NCBI RefSeq assembly: GCF_027214045.1
Contig: NZ_JAPWHE010000001.1
Span: 666,946 to 730,945, forward strand
Origin: Castellaniella denitrificans
GTDB lineage: Bacteria > Pseudomonadota > Gammaproteobacteria > Burkholderiales > Burkholderiaceae_B
Length of the DNA stretch: 64,000 nt
Direction: 5' to 3'
This document shows, one piece after another, positions 35,057-43,587 of this stretch. Position 1 is the first letter of the stretch. Each line of letters opens with the position of its first letter. Below the pieces are notes generated by a model. That model saw only the letters and a program-made list of their open reading frames with translations, did no database searches and was not told where the DNA came from. The translations under genes and the position numbers were made by a program.

Positions 35057-37018
35057 ATGGTACAGGAAACCACCGCCGCGACGACGTTCCCCGCACTGCT
35101 GATGCACCATGCCCGGGTGCGAGGCGCGCGTCCGGCGATCCGGGAAAAGGATCTGGGCATCTGGCAGACGCTGACCTGGGCGCAGGTGGCGGCCGAGGTC
35201 CGGCGCGTGGCCTCGGGGCTGGCCGACCTGGGCGTCGGGGCGGGCGAACACGTCGCCGTGGTCGGCGAAAACCGCCCCCGGCTCTATATGGCGATGATGG
35301 CGGCGCAATGCCTGGGGGCGATCCCCGTGCCGCTCTATCAGGACGCCGTGGCCGAGGAAATGGCCTATGTGCTGCAGGACGCCGAGGTCGGCGTGGTGGT
35401 GGCCGAGGACCAGGAGCAGGTCGACAAGATGCTGGAAGTCTCCGGCCGCTGCCCGGTGTTGCACCATATCGTTTACGACGACCCGCGCGGCCTGCGCCAT
35501 TACGACGATGCGCGCCTGCTGGCCTGGGAATCCCTGCTGGCGCGCGGCGATGCGCGCGCCCAGGGCATGCCCGACGAGATCGACGGCCGCATCGCCGCGA
35601 TCGGCCCCGACGATACCGCCGCGATGTTCTATACCTCCGGGACCACGGGCAAGCCCAAGGGCGTGGTGCTCAGCCACCACGCCCTGATCGACCGGGCGCG
35701 GGCCATCGAGCGTTTCGAAGGGCTGACCGACCGGGAGGACGTGCTGGCCTATCTGCCGCCCGCCTGGATCGGGCAGAACATGTTTTCCTACACCCAGTTC
35801 CTGACCACGGGCTTTACCGTCAACCATCCGGAATCGCCGGAGACCGTGTCGATCGACATGCGGGATATCGGTCCCACCTATTATTTCGCGCCGCCCCGCG
35901 TGCTGGAAGGCTTGTTGACTCACGTCACGATCCGCATGGAGGACGCCGGCCGCTTCAAGCGCTGGCTGTATCGTCGGGCGATGGGCCTGGCGCGGCGGGT
36001 GGGGGACAGGATCCTGGACGGCGGCGCGGGCGTCGGCCCGTTCGATCGTCTGAAATACGCCCTGGGCGACCTGCTGATCTATGGACCCTTGCGCAACACC
36101 CTGGGCATGAGCCGGGTGCGCGTGGCCTACACGGCGGGCGAGGCCATCGGCCCCGACCTGTTCGTCTTCTACCGCTCGATCGGCATCAATCTCAAGCAAC
36201 TCTACGGATCCACCGAGACCTCGGTCTTCGTCTGCGTCCAGGCCAACGGCCAGGTGCGCGACGACACGGTCGGCCCGCCCTGCGAGGGCGTGGACATCCG
36301 CGTGGCCGACAACGGCGAGATCCAGCTGCGCAGTCCGGGGCTGTTCTCCGGCTACTACCGCAACCCCAAGGCGACGGCCGAATCCTACACGGCGGATGGC
36401 TGGTACCACACCGGGGACGCGGGCTACCTGGACACCGACGGCCAGCTGAAGATCATCGACCGCGCCAAGGACGTCGGGCATCTGGCCGACGGCAGCCTGT
36501 TCGCGCCGAAATACATCGAAAACAAACTCAAGTTCTTCCCCTTCGTCAAGGAGGCCGTGGCCTTCGGGGCGGACCGCCCCGAGGTCTGCGCCTTCATCAA
36601 CATTGACCTCGAGGCCGTCGGCAACTGGGCGGAACGCCGCGGCCTGCCGTACGCCGGCTACACCGACCTGGCCGGCAAGGACGAGGTCTACGCCCTGATC
36701 CGGGACTGTGTCGAACAGGTCAATGCCGACCTGGCCCAGGACCCGAAGCTGGCGGCCTCCCAGGTCAGCCGTTTCCTGATCCTGCACAAGGAGCTGGACC
36801 CCGATGACGACGAGCTGACCCGCACCCGCAAGGTCCGCCGCGCCTTCATCGCCCAGAAATACGCCGTGCTGGTCGAAGCCCTGTTCGAGGGCCGCGCGAG
36901 CCAGTTCATCGAGACCGAGGTCAAATTCGAGGACGGCCGCACGGGCCGGATCTCCGCCGACCTGCGCATCGAACCCGCGGCCGTCACGCGGCCCGTACCC
37001 CTGAAGAAGGTGGCCTGA
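35057..37018 (+). CDS. AMP-dependent acyl-CoA synthetase (long-chain type)
   Basis: The 653-residue enzyme activates a carboxylic acid to its CoA thioester through an acyl-adenylate. It has the P-loop 'YTSGTTGKPKGVVLSH' near residue 193, 'YGSTETSVFV', 'YHTGDAGYLDTDGQ' and a C-terminal 'DDDELTRTRKVRRAFI' like the eukaryote-type FadD15 long-chain group. It is cytoplasmic. It heads an operon with a complete ABC importer and a PaaK-like ligase, so its substrate is probably the imported acid; an aromatic or medium/long acyl acid is possible. Its stop directly adjoins the next start (TGAATG). Confidence 0.93.
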   Translation: MVQETTAATTFPALLMHHARVRGARPAIREKDLGIWQTLTWAQVAAEVRRVASGLADLGVGAGEHVAVVGENRPRLYMAMMAAQCLGAIPVPLYQDAVAEEMAYVLQDAEVGVVVAEDQEQVDKMLEVSGRCPVLHHIVYDDPRGLRHYDDARLLAWESLLARGDARAQGMPDEIDGRIAAIGPDDTAAMFYTSGTTGKPKGVVLSHHALIDRARAIERFEGLTDREDVLAYLPPAWIGQNMFSYTQFLTTGFTVNHPESPETVSIDMRDIGPTYYFAPPRVLEGLLTHVTIRMEDAGRFKRWLYRRAMGLARRVGDRILDGGAGVGPFDRLKYALGDLLIYGPLRNTLGMSRVRVAYTAGEAIGPDLFVFYRSIGINLKQLYGSTETSVFVCVQANGQVRDDTVGPPCEGVDIRVADNGEIQLRSPGLFSGYYRNPKATAESYTADGWYHTGDAGYLDTDGQLKIIDRAKDVGHLADGSLFAPKYIENKLKFFPFVKEAVAFGADRPEVCAFINIDLEAVGNWAERRGLPYAGYTDLAGKDEVYALIRDCVEQVNADLAQDPKLAASQVSRFLILHKELDPDDDELTRTRKVRRAFIAQKYAVLVEALFEGRASQFIETEVKFEDGRTGRISADLRIEPAAVTRPVPLKKVA

Positions 37019-37858
37019 ATGACCCAACCGGCGACAGCACAGATCCCGGCGGCCGCGCCGGAAGGCGCTGCGGACCGCGCCGACCGCATCGGCGAGACCA
37101 TCCTGGATCTGCAGAACATTTCCCTGTCCTTCGGCGGGGTCAAGGCGCTGACTGACATTTCCTTCGATGTGCGCGAACACGAGATCCGCGCCATCATCGG
37201 CCCCAACGGCGCGGGCAAGAGCTCGATGCTGAACGTCATCAACGGCGTCTATACGCCCCAGGAAGGCCGCATCCTGCTGCAAGGCCGCCAGTTCGCCCGG
37301 ATGAACCCGCGCCGCGCCGCCGAAATGGGCATCGCCCGCACCTTCCAGAACCTGGCCCTGTTCAAGGGCATGAGCGTGCTGGACAACATCATGACGGGCC
37401 GCAACCTGCGCATGAAGAGCGGCGTGCTGGCCCAGGCGTTGCGGCTGGGTTCGGCCGAGCGCGAGGAAATCGCCCACCGCGAGGTCGTGGAGAACATCAT
37501 CGATTTCCTGGAAATCCAGGCCTGGCGCAAAACCCCGGTCGGGCGCCTGCCCTACGGCCTGCAGAAGCGCGTGGACCTGGGCCGGGCGCTGGCCATGGAA
37601 CCGCGCATCCTGTTGCTCGACGAGCCCATGGCCGGCATGAACATCGAAGAAAAGCAGGACATGAGCCGCTACATCCTGGATGTGAACGATGAATATGGCA
37701 CCACGATCGTGCTGATCGAGCACGACATGGGCGTGGTGATGGATATTTCCGACCGGGTCGTGGTGCTGGACTACGGCCGCAAGATCGGTGATGGCGCGCC
37801 CGACGAGGTGCGCGGCAACCCCGAAGTCGTCCGGGCCTACCTGGGCGCCAGCCACTGA
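37019..37858 (+). CDS. Branched-chain-type ABC importer ATPase LivG (system 2)
   Basis: The 279-residue ATPase has Walker A 'GPNGAGKSS' (residues 61-69), 'ARTFQNLALFKGMSVLDNIM', signature 'LPYGLQKRVDLGRALAM' and Walker B 'ILLLDEPMAGM'. An N-terminal extension of about 25 residues precedes the usual start. It begins immediately after the synthetase stop and lies nine bases before the LivH gene. It belongs to the importer flanked by CoA ligases. Confidence 0.94.
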   Translation: MTQPATAQIPAAAPEGAADRADRIGETILDLQNISLSFGGVKALTDISFDVREHEIRAIIGPNGAGKSSMLNVINGVYTPQEGRILLQGRQFARMNPRRAAEMGIARTFQNLALFKGMSVLDNIMTGRNLRMKSGVLAQALRLGSAEREEIAHREVVENIIDFLEIQAWRKTPVGRLPYGLQKRVDLGRALAMEPRILLLDEPMAGMNIEEKQDMSRYILDVNDEYGTTIVLIEHDMGVVMDISDRVVVLDYGRKIGDGAPDEVRGNPEVVRAYLGASH

Positions 37859-37867
37859 GGAGTCGCA

Positions 37868-38797
37868 ATGGGATTCTTACTGGAAACGGTGATCGGCGGC
37901 CTGATGAGCGGCATGCTCTATGCCCTGGTGGCCCTGGGTTTCGTGCTGATCTTCAAGGCATCCGGGGTGTTCAATTTCGCCCAGGGCGCGATGGTGCTGA
38001 TCGCGGCGCTGGCCATGGCCCGCCTGTCGGGCTGGATCGACGCCTGGCTGGGCGGCGCCTCGCCCGTGCTGGCCAACCTGCTGGCCTTCGTGCTCGCCGC
38101 CCTGTTCATGTGGCTGATCGCCATGCTGGTCGAGCGCCTGGTGCTGCGCCACCTGGTCAACCAGGAGGCCACCACGCTGCTGATGGCCACCATCGGCATC
38201 AGTTACTTCCTCGACGGCATCGGCCAGATCCTGTTCGGCAGCTCGGTGTATTCGATCGATGTCGGCATGCCCAAGGATCCCGTCATCATCCTGGACACCG
38301 TGTTCGACGGCGGCGTGCTGGTCAGTCTCGAAGACCTGACGGCCGCCGTCGTCGCCGCCGTGCTGGTGGCGGTGCTGGCTTTCTTCTTCCAGTACACCAC
38401 GGTGGGCCGGGCGCTGCGCGCGGTGGCCGACGATCACCAGGCGGCGCAGTCGGTGGGCATCCCCCTGAACCGCATCTGGGTGGTGGTCTGGACGGTGGCC
38501 GGCCTGGTGGCCCTGGTCACGGGCATCGTCTGGGGATCCAAATTCGGCGTGCAGTTCACCCTGTCCACGGCCGCCCTGCGCGCCCTGCCCGTGGTGATCC
38601 TGGGCGGCCTGACCTCGGTGCCCGGCGCCATCGTCGGCGGCCTCATCATCGGCGTGGGCGAAAAGCTGTCCGAGGTCTACCTGGGGCCCTTCGTGGGCGG
38701 CGGCATCGAGATCTGGTTCGCCTACGTGCTGTCCCTGGTGTTCCTGCTGTTCCGGCCCCAGGGCCTGTTCGGCGAAAAAATCATCGACCGCGTCTGA
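37868..38797 (+). CDS. Branched-chain-type ABC importer permease LivH (system 2)
   Basis: The 309-residue permease has about eight membrane helices and LivH features: 'GMLYALVALGFVLIFKASGVFNFAQGAM' in pattern, 'VGIPLNRIWVVVW', 'ILGGLTSVPGAIVGGLIIGV' and 'FRPQGLFGEK' at the end. It pairs with the LivM protein 15 bases downstream to form the channel. All seven genes of this operon are on the same strand and tightly spaced. Confidence 0.94.
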   Translation: MGFLLETVIGGLMSGMLYALVALGFVLIFKASGVFNFAQGAMVLIAALAMARLSGWIDAWLGGASPVLANLLAFVLAALFMWLIAMLVERLVLRHLVNQEATTLLMATIGISYFLDGIGQILFGSSVYSIDVGMPKDPVIILDTVFDGGVLVSLEDLTAAVVAAVLVAVLAFFFQYTTVGRALRAVADDHQAAQSVGIPLNRIWVVVWTVAGLVALVTGIVWGSKFGVQFTLSTAALRALPVVILGGLTSVPGAIVGGLIIGVGEKLSEVYLGPFVGGGIEIWFAYVLSLVFLLFRPQGLFGEKIIDRV

Positions 38798-38812
38798 TAG
38801 GGGCAGCCATCC

Positions 38813-39874
38813 ATGTTCTATCGCGAAAACGGCCAGTTCAAGAGCACCTACCGGTCGGACCAGCAGATCTTCCCGATCCGCCAGGACCGTTGGTTCATCG
38901 CCGGCCTGCTGCTGCTCGCCTTCGTCTTCGTCCCCCTGGGCGCGTCGAACTACTTTCTGCAGGCGATTCTCACGCCCTTCCTGATCCTGTCGCTGGCGGC
39001 CATCGGTCTGAACATCCTGGTCGGCTATTGCGGCCAGATCTCCATCGGCTCGGGGGCTTTCATGGCGGTGGGCGCCTACGCCGCCTGGAACTTCGGCGTC
39101 CGGCTGGATCTGCCGCTGGTGGTCCAGATCCTGCTGGGCGGCGTGTTCGCCACGCTGGCGGGGGTGGTGTTCGGCATCCCCAGCCTGCGCATCCGCGGCC
39201 TGTACCTGGCGGTGACGACGCTGGCGGCGCAGTTCTTCATGGACTGGGCGTTCCTGCGCATCCCCTATTTCACCAATTATTCGTCCTCGGGCAATGTGTC
39301 CGTGCCGGCACTGGAGGCCTTCGGTCTGCCGGTGTCCACGCCCGCGCAGAAATACCTGTTCGTGCTGTGTTTCGTGGCGGTCATCGGCCTGCTGGCCAAG
39401 AACCTGGTGCGCGGCGCCATCGGCCGGCAGTGGATGGCGATCCGCGACATGGACGTGGCCGCCGCCGTCATCGGCATCCGTCCGGTGTACGCCAAGCTCA
39501 CCGCCTTCGCCGTCAGTTCCTTCATCATCGGTGTGGCGGGCGCGCTCTGGGCCTATATCCATCTGGGATCCTGGGAACCCCTGGCCTTCGACCTGAACCG
39601 CTCGCTGCAGCTGCTGTTCATCATCATCATCGGCGGCCTGGGCTCCATCATCGGCAGTTTCTTCGGCGCGGCCTTCATGGTGCTGGTGCCGGTGCTGCTG
39701 ACCAACGTGCCGCACTGGCTGGGCCTGGATCTGCCGGTGGACGTGGCCTCGCATATCGAACACATGGTTTTCGGCTTCCTGATCGTTTTCTTCCTGATCG
39801 CGGAGCCGCATGGTCTGGCCAGGCTGTGGAGCATCGCCAAGGAAAAACTCAGGATCTGGCCGTTCCCCCATTGA
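38813..39874 (+). CDS. Branched-chain-type ABC importer permease LivM (system 2)
   Basis: The 353-residue permease has about ten membrane helices with LivM features 'LNILVGYCGQISIGSGAFMAVGAY', 'IPSLRIRGLYLAVTTLAAQF' and 'IIIGGLGSIIGSFFGAAFM' in pattern. The first 35 residues are polar and probably cytoplasmic. It is separate from LivG here, unlike in system 1. It is followed by an 88-base gap with a strong AGGAGGAG site before the binding-protein gene. Confidence 0.94.
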   Translation: MFYRENGQFKSTYRSDQQIFPIRQDRWFIAGLLLLAFVFVPLGASNYFLQAILTPFLILSLAAIGLNILVGYCGQISIGSGAFMAVGAYAAWNFGVRLDLPLVVQILLGGVFATLAGVVFGIPSLRIRGLYLAVTTLAAQFFMDWAFLRIPYFTNYSSSGNVSVPALEAFGLPVSTPAQKYLFVLCFVAVIGLLAKNLVRGAIGRQWMAIRDMDVAAAVIGIRPVYAKLTAFAVSSFIIGVAGALWAYIHLGSWEPLAFDLNRSLQLLFIIIIGGLGSIIGSFFGAAFMVLVPVLLTNVPHWLGLDLPVDVASHIEHMVFGFLIVFFLIAEPHGLARLWSIAKEKLRIWPFPH

Positions 39875-39962
39875 GCGATCAAGGGGGCCTTTGGGGCGGC
39901 GTTCGACCGGACCCGTTCTTTGTTGACACGATAGGTGCCACACGCACCAGGAGGAGCTACAG

Positions 39963-41294
39963 ATGAAGCACGCACTGACGAAGACCGCCGCCGCGGCCCT
40001 GCTGGCCGTCGTCGGGCTGGCGGGTGCCGCCGGCACGGCCCAGGCCGCCGATGAGCAGTTCATTCCCCTGCTGGTCTACCGGACCGGCTCGTTCGCCCCC
40101 CTCGGCATTCCCTGGGCCAACGGCAAGATCGACTACCTCAAGCTCGTCAACGAGCGCGACGGGGGCGTCAACGGCGTCAAGATCTCCTACGAGGAATGCG
40201 AGACCGCCTATTCCACCGACAAGGGCGTGGAATGCTATGAACGCCTGAAGAACAAGGACGGCGGTGCCTCCGGCTTCGACACCCAGTCCACGGGCATCAC
40301 TTTCGCCGTGACCGACAAGGCGATCGTCGACGGGCAGCCCGTGGTCACGGTGGGCTATGGCCTGTCGCAATCGGCCGATGGCCGGGTCTTCAAGTGGAAC
40401 TTCCCGCTGCTGGGCACGTACTGGACAGCGGCCGACGTCATGATCCAGGACATCGCCAAGAAGCTGGGCGGCGAGGACAAGCTCAAGGGCAAGAAGATCG
40501 CCCTCATCTACCACGACTCGCCCTTCGGCAAGGAGCCCATCCCGCTGCTCCAGGAACGCGCCAAGGCCAATGGCTTCGACCTGCAGCTCTATCCGGTCGC
40601 CGCGCCCGGGGTCGAGCAGAAATCCACCTGGCTGCAGATCCGCAAGAACCGGCCCGATTACGTCATCCTCTGGAGTGCCGGGATCATGACCCCGACCGCC
40701 ATTCGCGAGGCCCAGGGCGTGGGCTATCCGCGCGACAAGATGTACGGCATCTGGTGGGCCAGCTCCGAGACCGACGTCAAGGACCTGGGCGACGTCGCCA
40801 AGGGCTACCACGGCATCACCATCCAGAACAGCGCGGAACACGGCCGGGTGCACGAGGACGTCAAGAAATACGTCTACGACAAGGGCGAGGGCGCCGACAA
40901 GGATGGCAGCACGTTCGGCTCGCTGGCCTACACGCGCGGCATGATGATCTCCATGCTGCAGGTCGAGGCCATCCGCACGGCCCAGGAAAAATTCGGCAAG
41001 GGCAAGCACATGACGCCCGAGCAGGTGCGCTGGGGCTATGAAAACCTGAACCTGGACCAGGCCCGCCTGGAACAGTTGGGTTTCGCCAAGCTGATGCGGC
41101 CGGTCAAGACCTCGTGCGAAAACCACATGGGCGACGACTGGGCACGCATCATCCAGTGGGACGGCAAGAAATTCGACGTCGTATCCGACTGGTACCAGTC
41201 CAACCCGAAGTACGTGCAGCCGCTGGTGAAGTCCCTGGGCGACAAGTATGCCGCCGAGAAGAAACTGCCGACGCGCGACTGCGCCGCCGAGTAA
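39963..41294 (+). CDS. Branched-chain-type ABC importer substrate-binding protein (system 2)
   Basis: The 443-residue periplasmic protein has a signal peptide of about 29 residues (cleavage after 'AQA') and a Peripla_BP_6 domain. Features include 'LLVYRTGSFAPLGIPWANGK', 'NGVKISYEECETAYSTDKGVECYERLK' in pattern and 'WSAGIMTPTAIREAQ'. This subtype always travels with CoA-ligase genes in the cases I can recall; its ligand is not established to my knowledge. A strong AGGAGGAG site precedes the ATG. A perfect 10-base-pair hairpin follows the stop. Confidence 0.93.
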   Translation: MKHALTKTAAAALLAVVGLAGAAGTAQAADEQFIPLLVYRTGSFAPLGIPWANGKIDYLKLVNERDGGVNGVKISYEECETAYSTDKGVECYERLKNKDGGASGFDTQSTGITFAVTDKAIVDGQPVVTVGYGLSQSADGRVFKWNFPLLGTYWTAADVMIQDIAKKLGGEDKLKGKKIALIYHDSPFGKEPIPLLQERAKANGFDLQLYPVAAPGVEQKSTWLQIRKNRPDYVILWSAGIMTPTAIREAQGVGYPRDKMYGIWWASSETDVKDLGDVAKGYHGITIQNSAEHGRVHEDVKKYVYDKGEGADKDGSTFGSLAYTRGMMISMLQVEAIRTAQEKFGKGKHMTPEQVRWGYENLNLDQARLEQLGFAKLMRPVKTSCENHMGDDWARIIQWDGKKFDVVSDWYQSNPKYVQPLVKSLGDKYAAEKKLPTRDCAAE

Positions 41295-41302
41295 GCCGTG
41301 CC

Positions 41303-41325
41303 GGGGCCGGGCCGTGCCCGGCCCC
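41303..41325 (+). other. Intercistronic hairpin after binding-protein gene 2
   Basis: GGGGCCGGGC (41303-41312) pairs perfectly with GCCCGGCCCC (41316-41325) around CGT. It starts eight bases after the stop of the binding-protein gene. There is no T tract. Confidence 0.65.
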
Positions 41326-41339
41326 TGGGAGAGGAATCG

Positions 41340-42167
41340 ATGGATAGCGCACAGGCGTCCGAACCCGCGGTGCTGTTGAACGTCAACGGCATCGAGGTCA
41401 TCTACAACCATGTCATCCTGGTGCTCAAGGGCGTGTCCCTGACCGTGCCGGAGGGCCGGATCGTGGCATTGCTGGGCGCCAACGGCGCCGGCAAGACCAC
41501 CACTCTGCGGGCGATCTCCAACCTGCTGCGCGGCGAGCGCGGCGAGGTCACCAAGGGCGGGATCGAATACCGCGGGGAACGGATCGAATCCCTGTCTCCG
41601 GCCGATCTGGTGCAGCGCGGCGTGGTCCAGGTCATGGAGGGCCGCCATTGCTTCGCCCACCTGAGCATCGAGGAAAACCTGCTCACCGGCGCCTATACGC
41701 GGCGCCTGGGGCGCGCCGACCTGGACGCCGCCCTGGAGCGGGTCTATCGCTACTTTCCGCGCCTGAAGCAGCGACGCAAGAGCCAGGCGGGGTATACGTC
41801 CGGCGGCGAACAGCAAATGGCCGCCATCGGCCGGGCGCTGATGGCCGACCCGCGCATGATTCTGCTGGACGAGCCTTCGATGGGCCTGGCGCCGCAGATC
41901 GTCGAGGAAATCTTCGAGATCGTGCGCGACCTGAACCAGCGCGAAGGCGTCAGTTTCCTGCTGGCGGAACAGAACACCAACGTGGCCCTGCGCTACGCGG
42001 ATTACGGCTACATCCTGGAAAACGGCCGCGTGATGATGGACGGCGCCGCCCGCGCGCTGGCCGAGAACGAGGACGTGAAGGAATTCTATCTGGGCGTCTC
42101 GGGGGCGGGGCGCACCAGCTTTCGCGACACCAAGTTCTACCGCCGGCGCAAGCGCTGGCTGGCCTGA
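41340..42167 (+). CDS. Branched-chain-type ABC importer ATPase LivF (system 2)
   Basis: The 275-residue ATPase has Walker A 'GANGAGKTT' (46-54), 'VMEGRHCFAHLSIEENLLTG', signature 'YTSGGEQQMAAIGRALM' and Walker B 'MILLDEPSMGLAP'. It is longer than LivF of system 1 by a basic C-terminal tail of about 30 residues ending 'YRRRKRWLA'. The ATG at 41340 follows a GAGAGG site. It lies 14 bases before the PaaK-like ligase gene. Confidence 0.94.
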   Translation: MDSAQASEPAVLLNVNGIEVIYNHVILVLKGVSLTVPEGRIVALLGANGAGKTTTLRAISNLLRGERGEVTKGGIEYRGERIESLSPADLVQRGVVQVMEGRHCFAHLSIEENLLTGAYTRRLGRADLDAALERVYRYFPRLKQRRKSQAGYTSGGEQQMAAIGRALMADPRMILLDEPSMGLAPQIVEEIFEIVRDLNQREGVSFLLAEQNTNVALRYADYGYILENGRVMMDGAARALAENEDVKEFYLGVSGAGRTSFRDTKFYRRRKRWLA

Positions 42168-42181
42168 TACGGGGGAATGGC

Positions 42182-43453
42182 ATGCAGGCATACTACGATG
42201 CGCGCGAGACCCTGCCCGCCGACGAGCGCGAACGGCAACTGTTCGAGCGCCTGCCCGCCGCGCTGGAGCGAGCCCGGGAGCGGGCGCCGGCCATCGCCCG
42301 GCAGCTTCGGGGGATCGAACCGGCGATGCTGGAATCGCGCGAAGCCCTGGCCCGCGTACCGGTGCTGCGCAAGAGCGAGTTGCTGCAGACCCAGCACGCC
42401 GAACGCATCGCCCGGGCCGGGGGCTCCGCCGATGCCGAACGTCTGCGCGTGTTCGGCGGTTTTTCCACCATCGGGTGGGGCGCGGCGCGGCGGGTGTACG
42501 CCTCGCCGGGTCCCATCTACGAACCCGAAGGCCCGCGTCCGGATTACTGGGGATTCGCCCGCGCCCTGCATGCGGCGGGGGTGTGCGCCGGCATGCTGGT
42601 GCACAATTGTTTTTCCTATCATTTCACGCCGGCCGGCTCCATGATGGAGACCGCCGCCCATGCGCTGGGCTGCACGGTGTTTCCCGGCGGCGTCGGGCAG
42701 ACCGAGCTGCAGGTGCGCGCCATGGCGGATCTGGCGCCGCACGCCTACACCGGCACGCCCAGCTTCCTGCGCATCATCCTGGAAAAAGCCGATGAAATGG
42801 GGGTGGCGCTGCCTTCGCTGCAGCGGGCGCTGTTCTCCGGCGAGGCCTATCCGCCGTCGCTGCAGGCCTGGTTCCGGGATCGTGGCATCCAGGGCTTCCA
42901 GGCCTACGGCAGTGCCGACCTGGGCATGGTGGCCTTCGAAACCCCCGCGCGCGAGGGCCTGGTCGCCAACGAGGATCTGATCCTGGAAATCGTGCGGCCG
43001 GGCACCGGCCAGCCTGTGCCCGAGGGCGAGGTCGGCGAACTGGTCGTCACGACCCTGAACGCGGACTACCCGCTGCTGCGCTTCGGCACCGGCGATCTGT
43101 CGGCCTTGATGCCGGGGGTCTCGCCCTGCGGCCGGACCAATCTGCGGATCCGCGGCTGGCTGGGACGGGCCGACCAGACGACCAAGGTGCGCGGCATGTT
43201 CGTGCATCCCGAACAGATCGCCCGCGTGCTGGACCGCCATGTGGAGATCGGGCGCGCGCGGCTGGTGGTCTCGGGGGAGACGGGCCACGATGTCATGACG
43301 CTGCGCGTCGAGGCCGATGCCGCGCTCGACACTGCGGCGGTGGCCGCCACGGTGCGCGAACAGACCAAGCTGCGGGCCGTCGTCGAGGTCGTGGCGGCCG
43401 GCAGCCTGCCCAACGATGGCAAGGTGATCGAGGACGCCCGCCGCTACGACTGA
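42182..43453 (+). CDS. PaaK-like adenylate-forming ligase lacking the usual P-loop
   Basis: The 423-residue protein is related to phenylacetate-CoA ligase. Adenylation motifs in the second half are clear: 'AYGSADLG' (241-248), 'RFGTGDLS', 'GRADQTTKVRGMFVHPEQI' and a C-terminal lysine in 'GSLPNDGKVIEDARR'. The S-S-G-T-T-G-x-P loop expected near residues 90-110 is replaced by 'FGGFSTIGWGAARRVYASPG'. It may therefore bind ATP differently or act on a preformed acyl-adenylate or thioester. It closes the ligase-importer operon. The frame is open far upstream over livF, but the ATG at 42182 gives the normal length. Confidence 0.9.
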   Translation: MQAYYDARETLPADERERQLFERLPAALERARERAPAIARQLRGIEPAMLESREALARVPVLRKSELLQTQHAERIARAGGSADAERLRVFGGFSTIGWGAARRVYASPGPIYEPEGPRPDYWGFARALHAAGVCAGMLVHNCFSYHFTPAGSMMETAAHALGCTVFPGGVGQTELQVRAMADLAPHAYTGTPSFLRIILEKADEMGVALPSLQRALFSGEAYPPSLQAWFRDRGIQGFQAYGSADLGMVAFETPAREGLVANEDLILEIVRPGTGQPVPEGEVGELVVTTLNADYPLLRFGTGDLSALMPGVSPCGRTNLRIRGWLGRADQTTKVRGMFVHPEQIARVLDRHVEIGRARLVVSGETGHDVMTLRVEADAALDTAAVAATVREQTKLRAVVEVVAAGSLPNDGKVIEDARRYD

Positions 43454-43587
43454 GCGGTGCGCGGCGCGGCAGCGGCGGTGTGGCGTGGGCGCGCCCGCAT
43501 ATGGATATTGTGTCCGGGCATATCGATTCCCGGGCTCCCTCAGTTACTATGTGCGGATCCGTGAAGCAGACCGAGGGAGATTCTTCC

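Noticed and set aside
34979-37855. 958-codon minus-strand open frame over the acyl-CoA synthetase and LivG
   Set aside because: It is antisense to two genes with full motif sets and has no start signal or family features.
39923-39928. TTGACA box upstream of binding-protein gene 2 as a separate promoter
   Set aside because: No -10 element lies at a suitable distance; the region instead holds the strong ribosome-binding site, so a promoter is not supported.
41648-42181. N-terminal extension of the PaaK-like protein over livF
   Set aside because: The extension is Arg/Gly-rich nonsense from another frame of livF, and the ATG at 42182 matches the family start.
37877-42191. Two long minus-strand open frames (728 and 744 codons) over system 2
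   Set aside because: They are shadows of the permease, binding-protein and ATPase genes and have low-complexity His/Gln/Gly-rich sequence.
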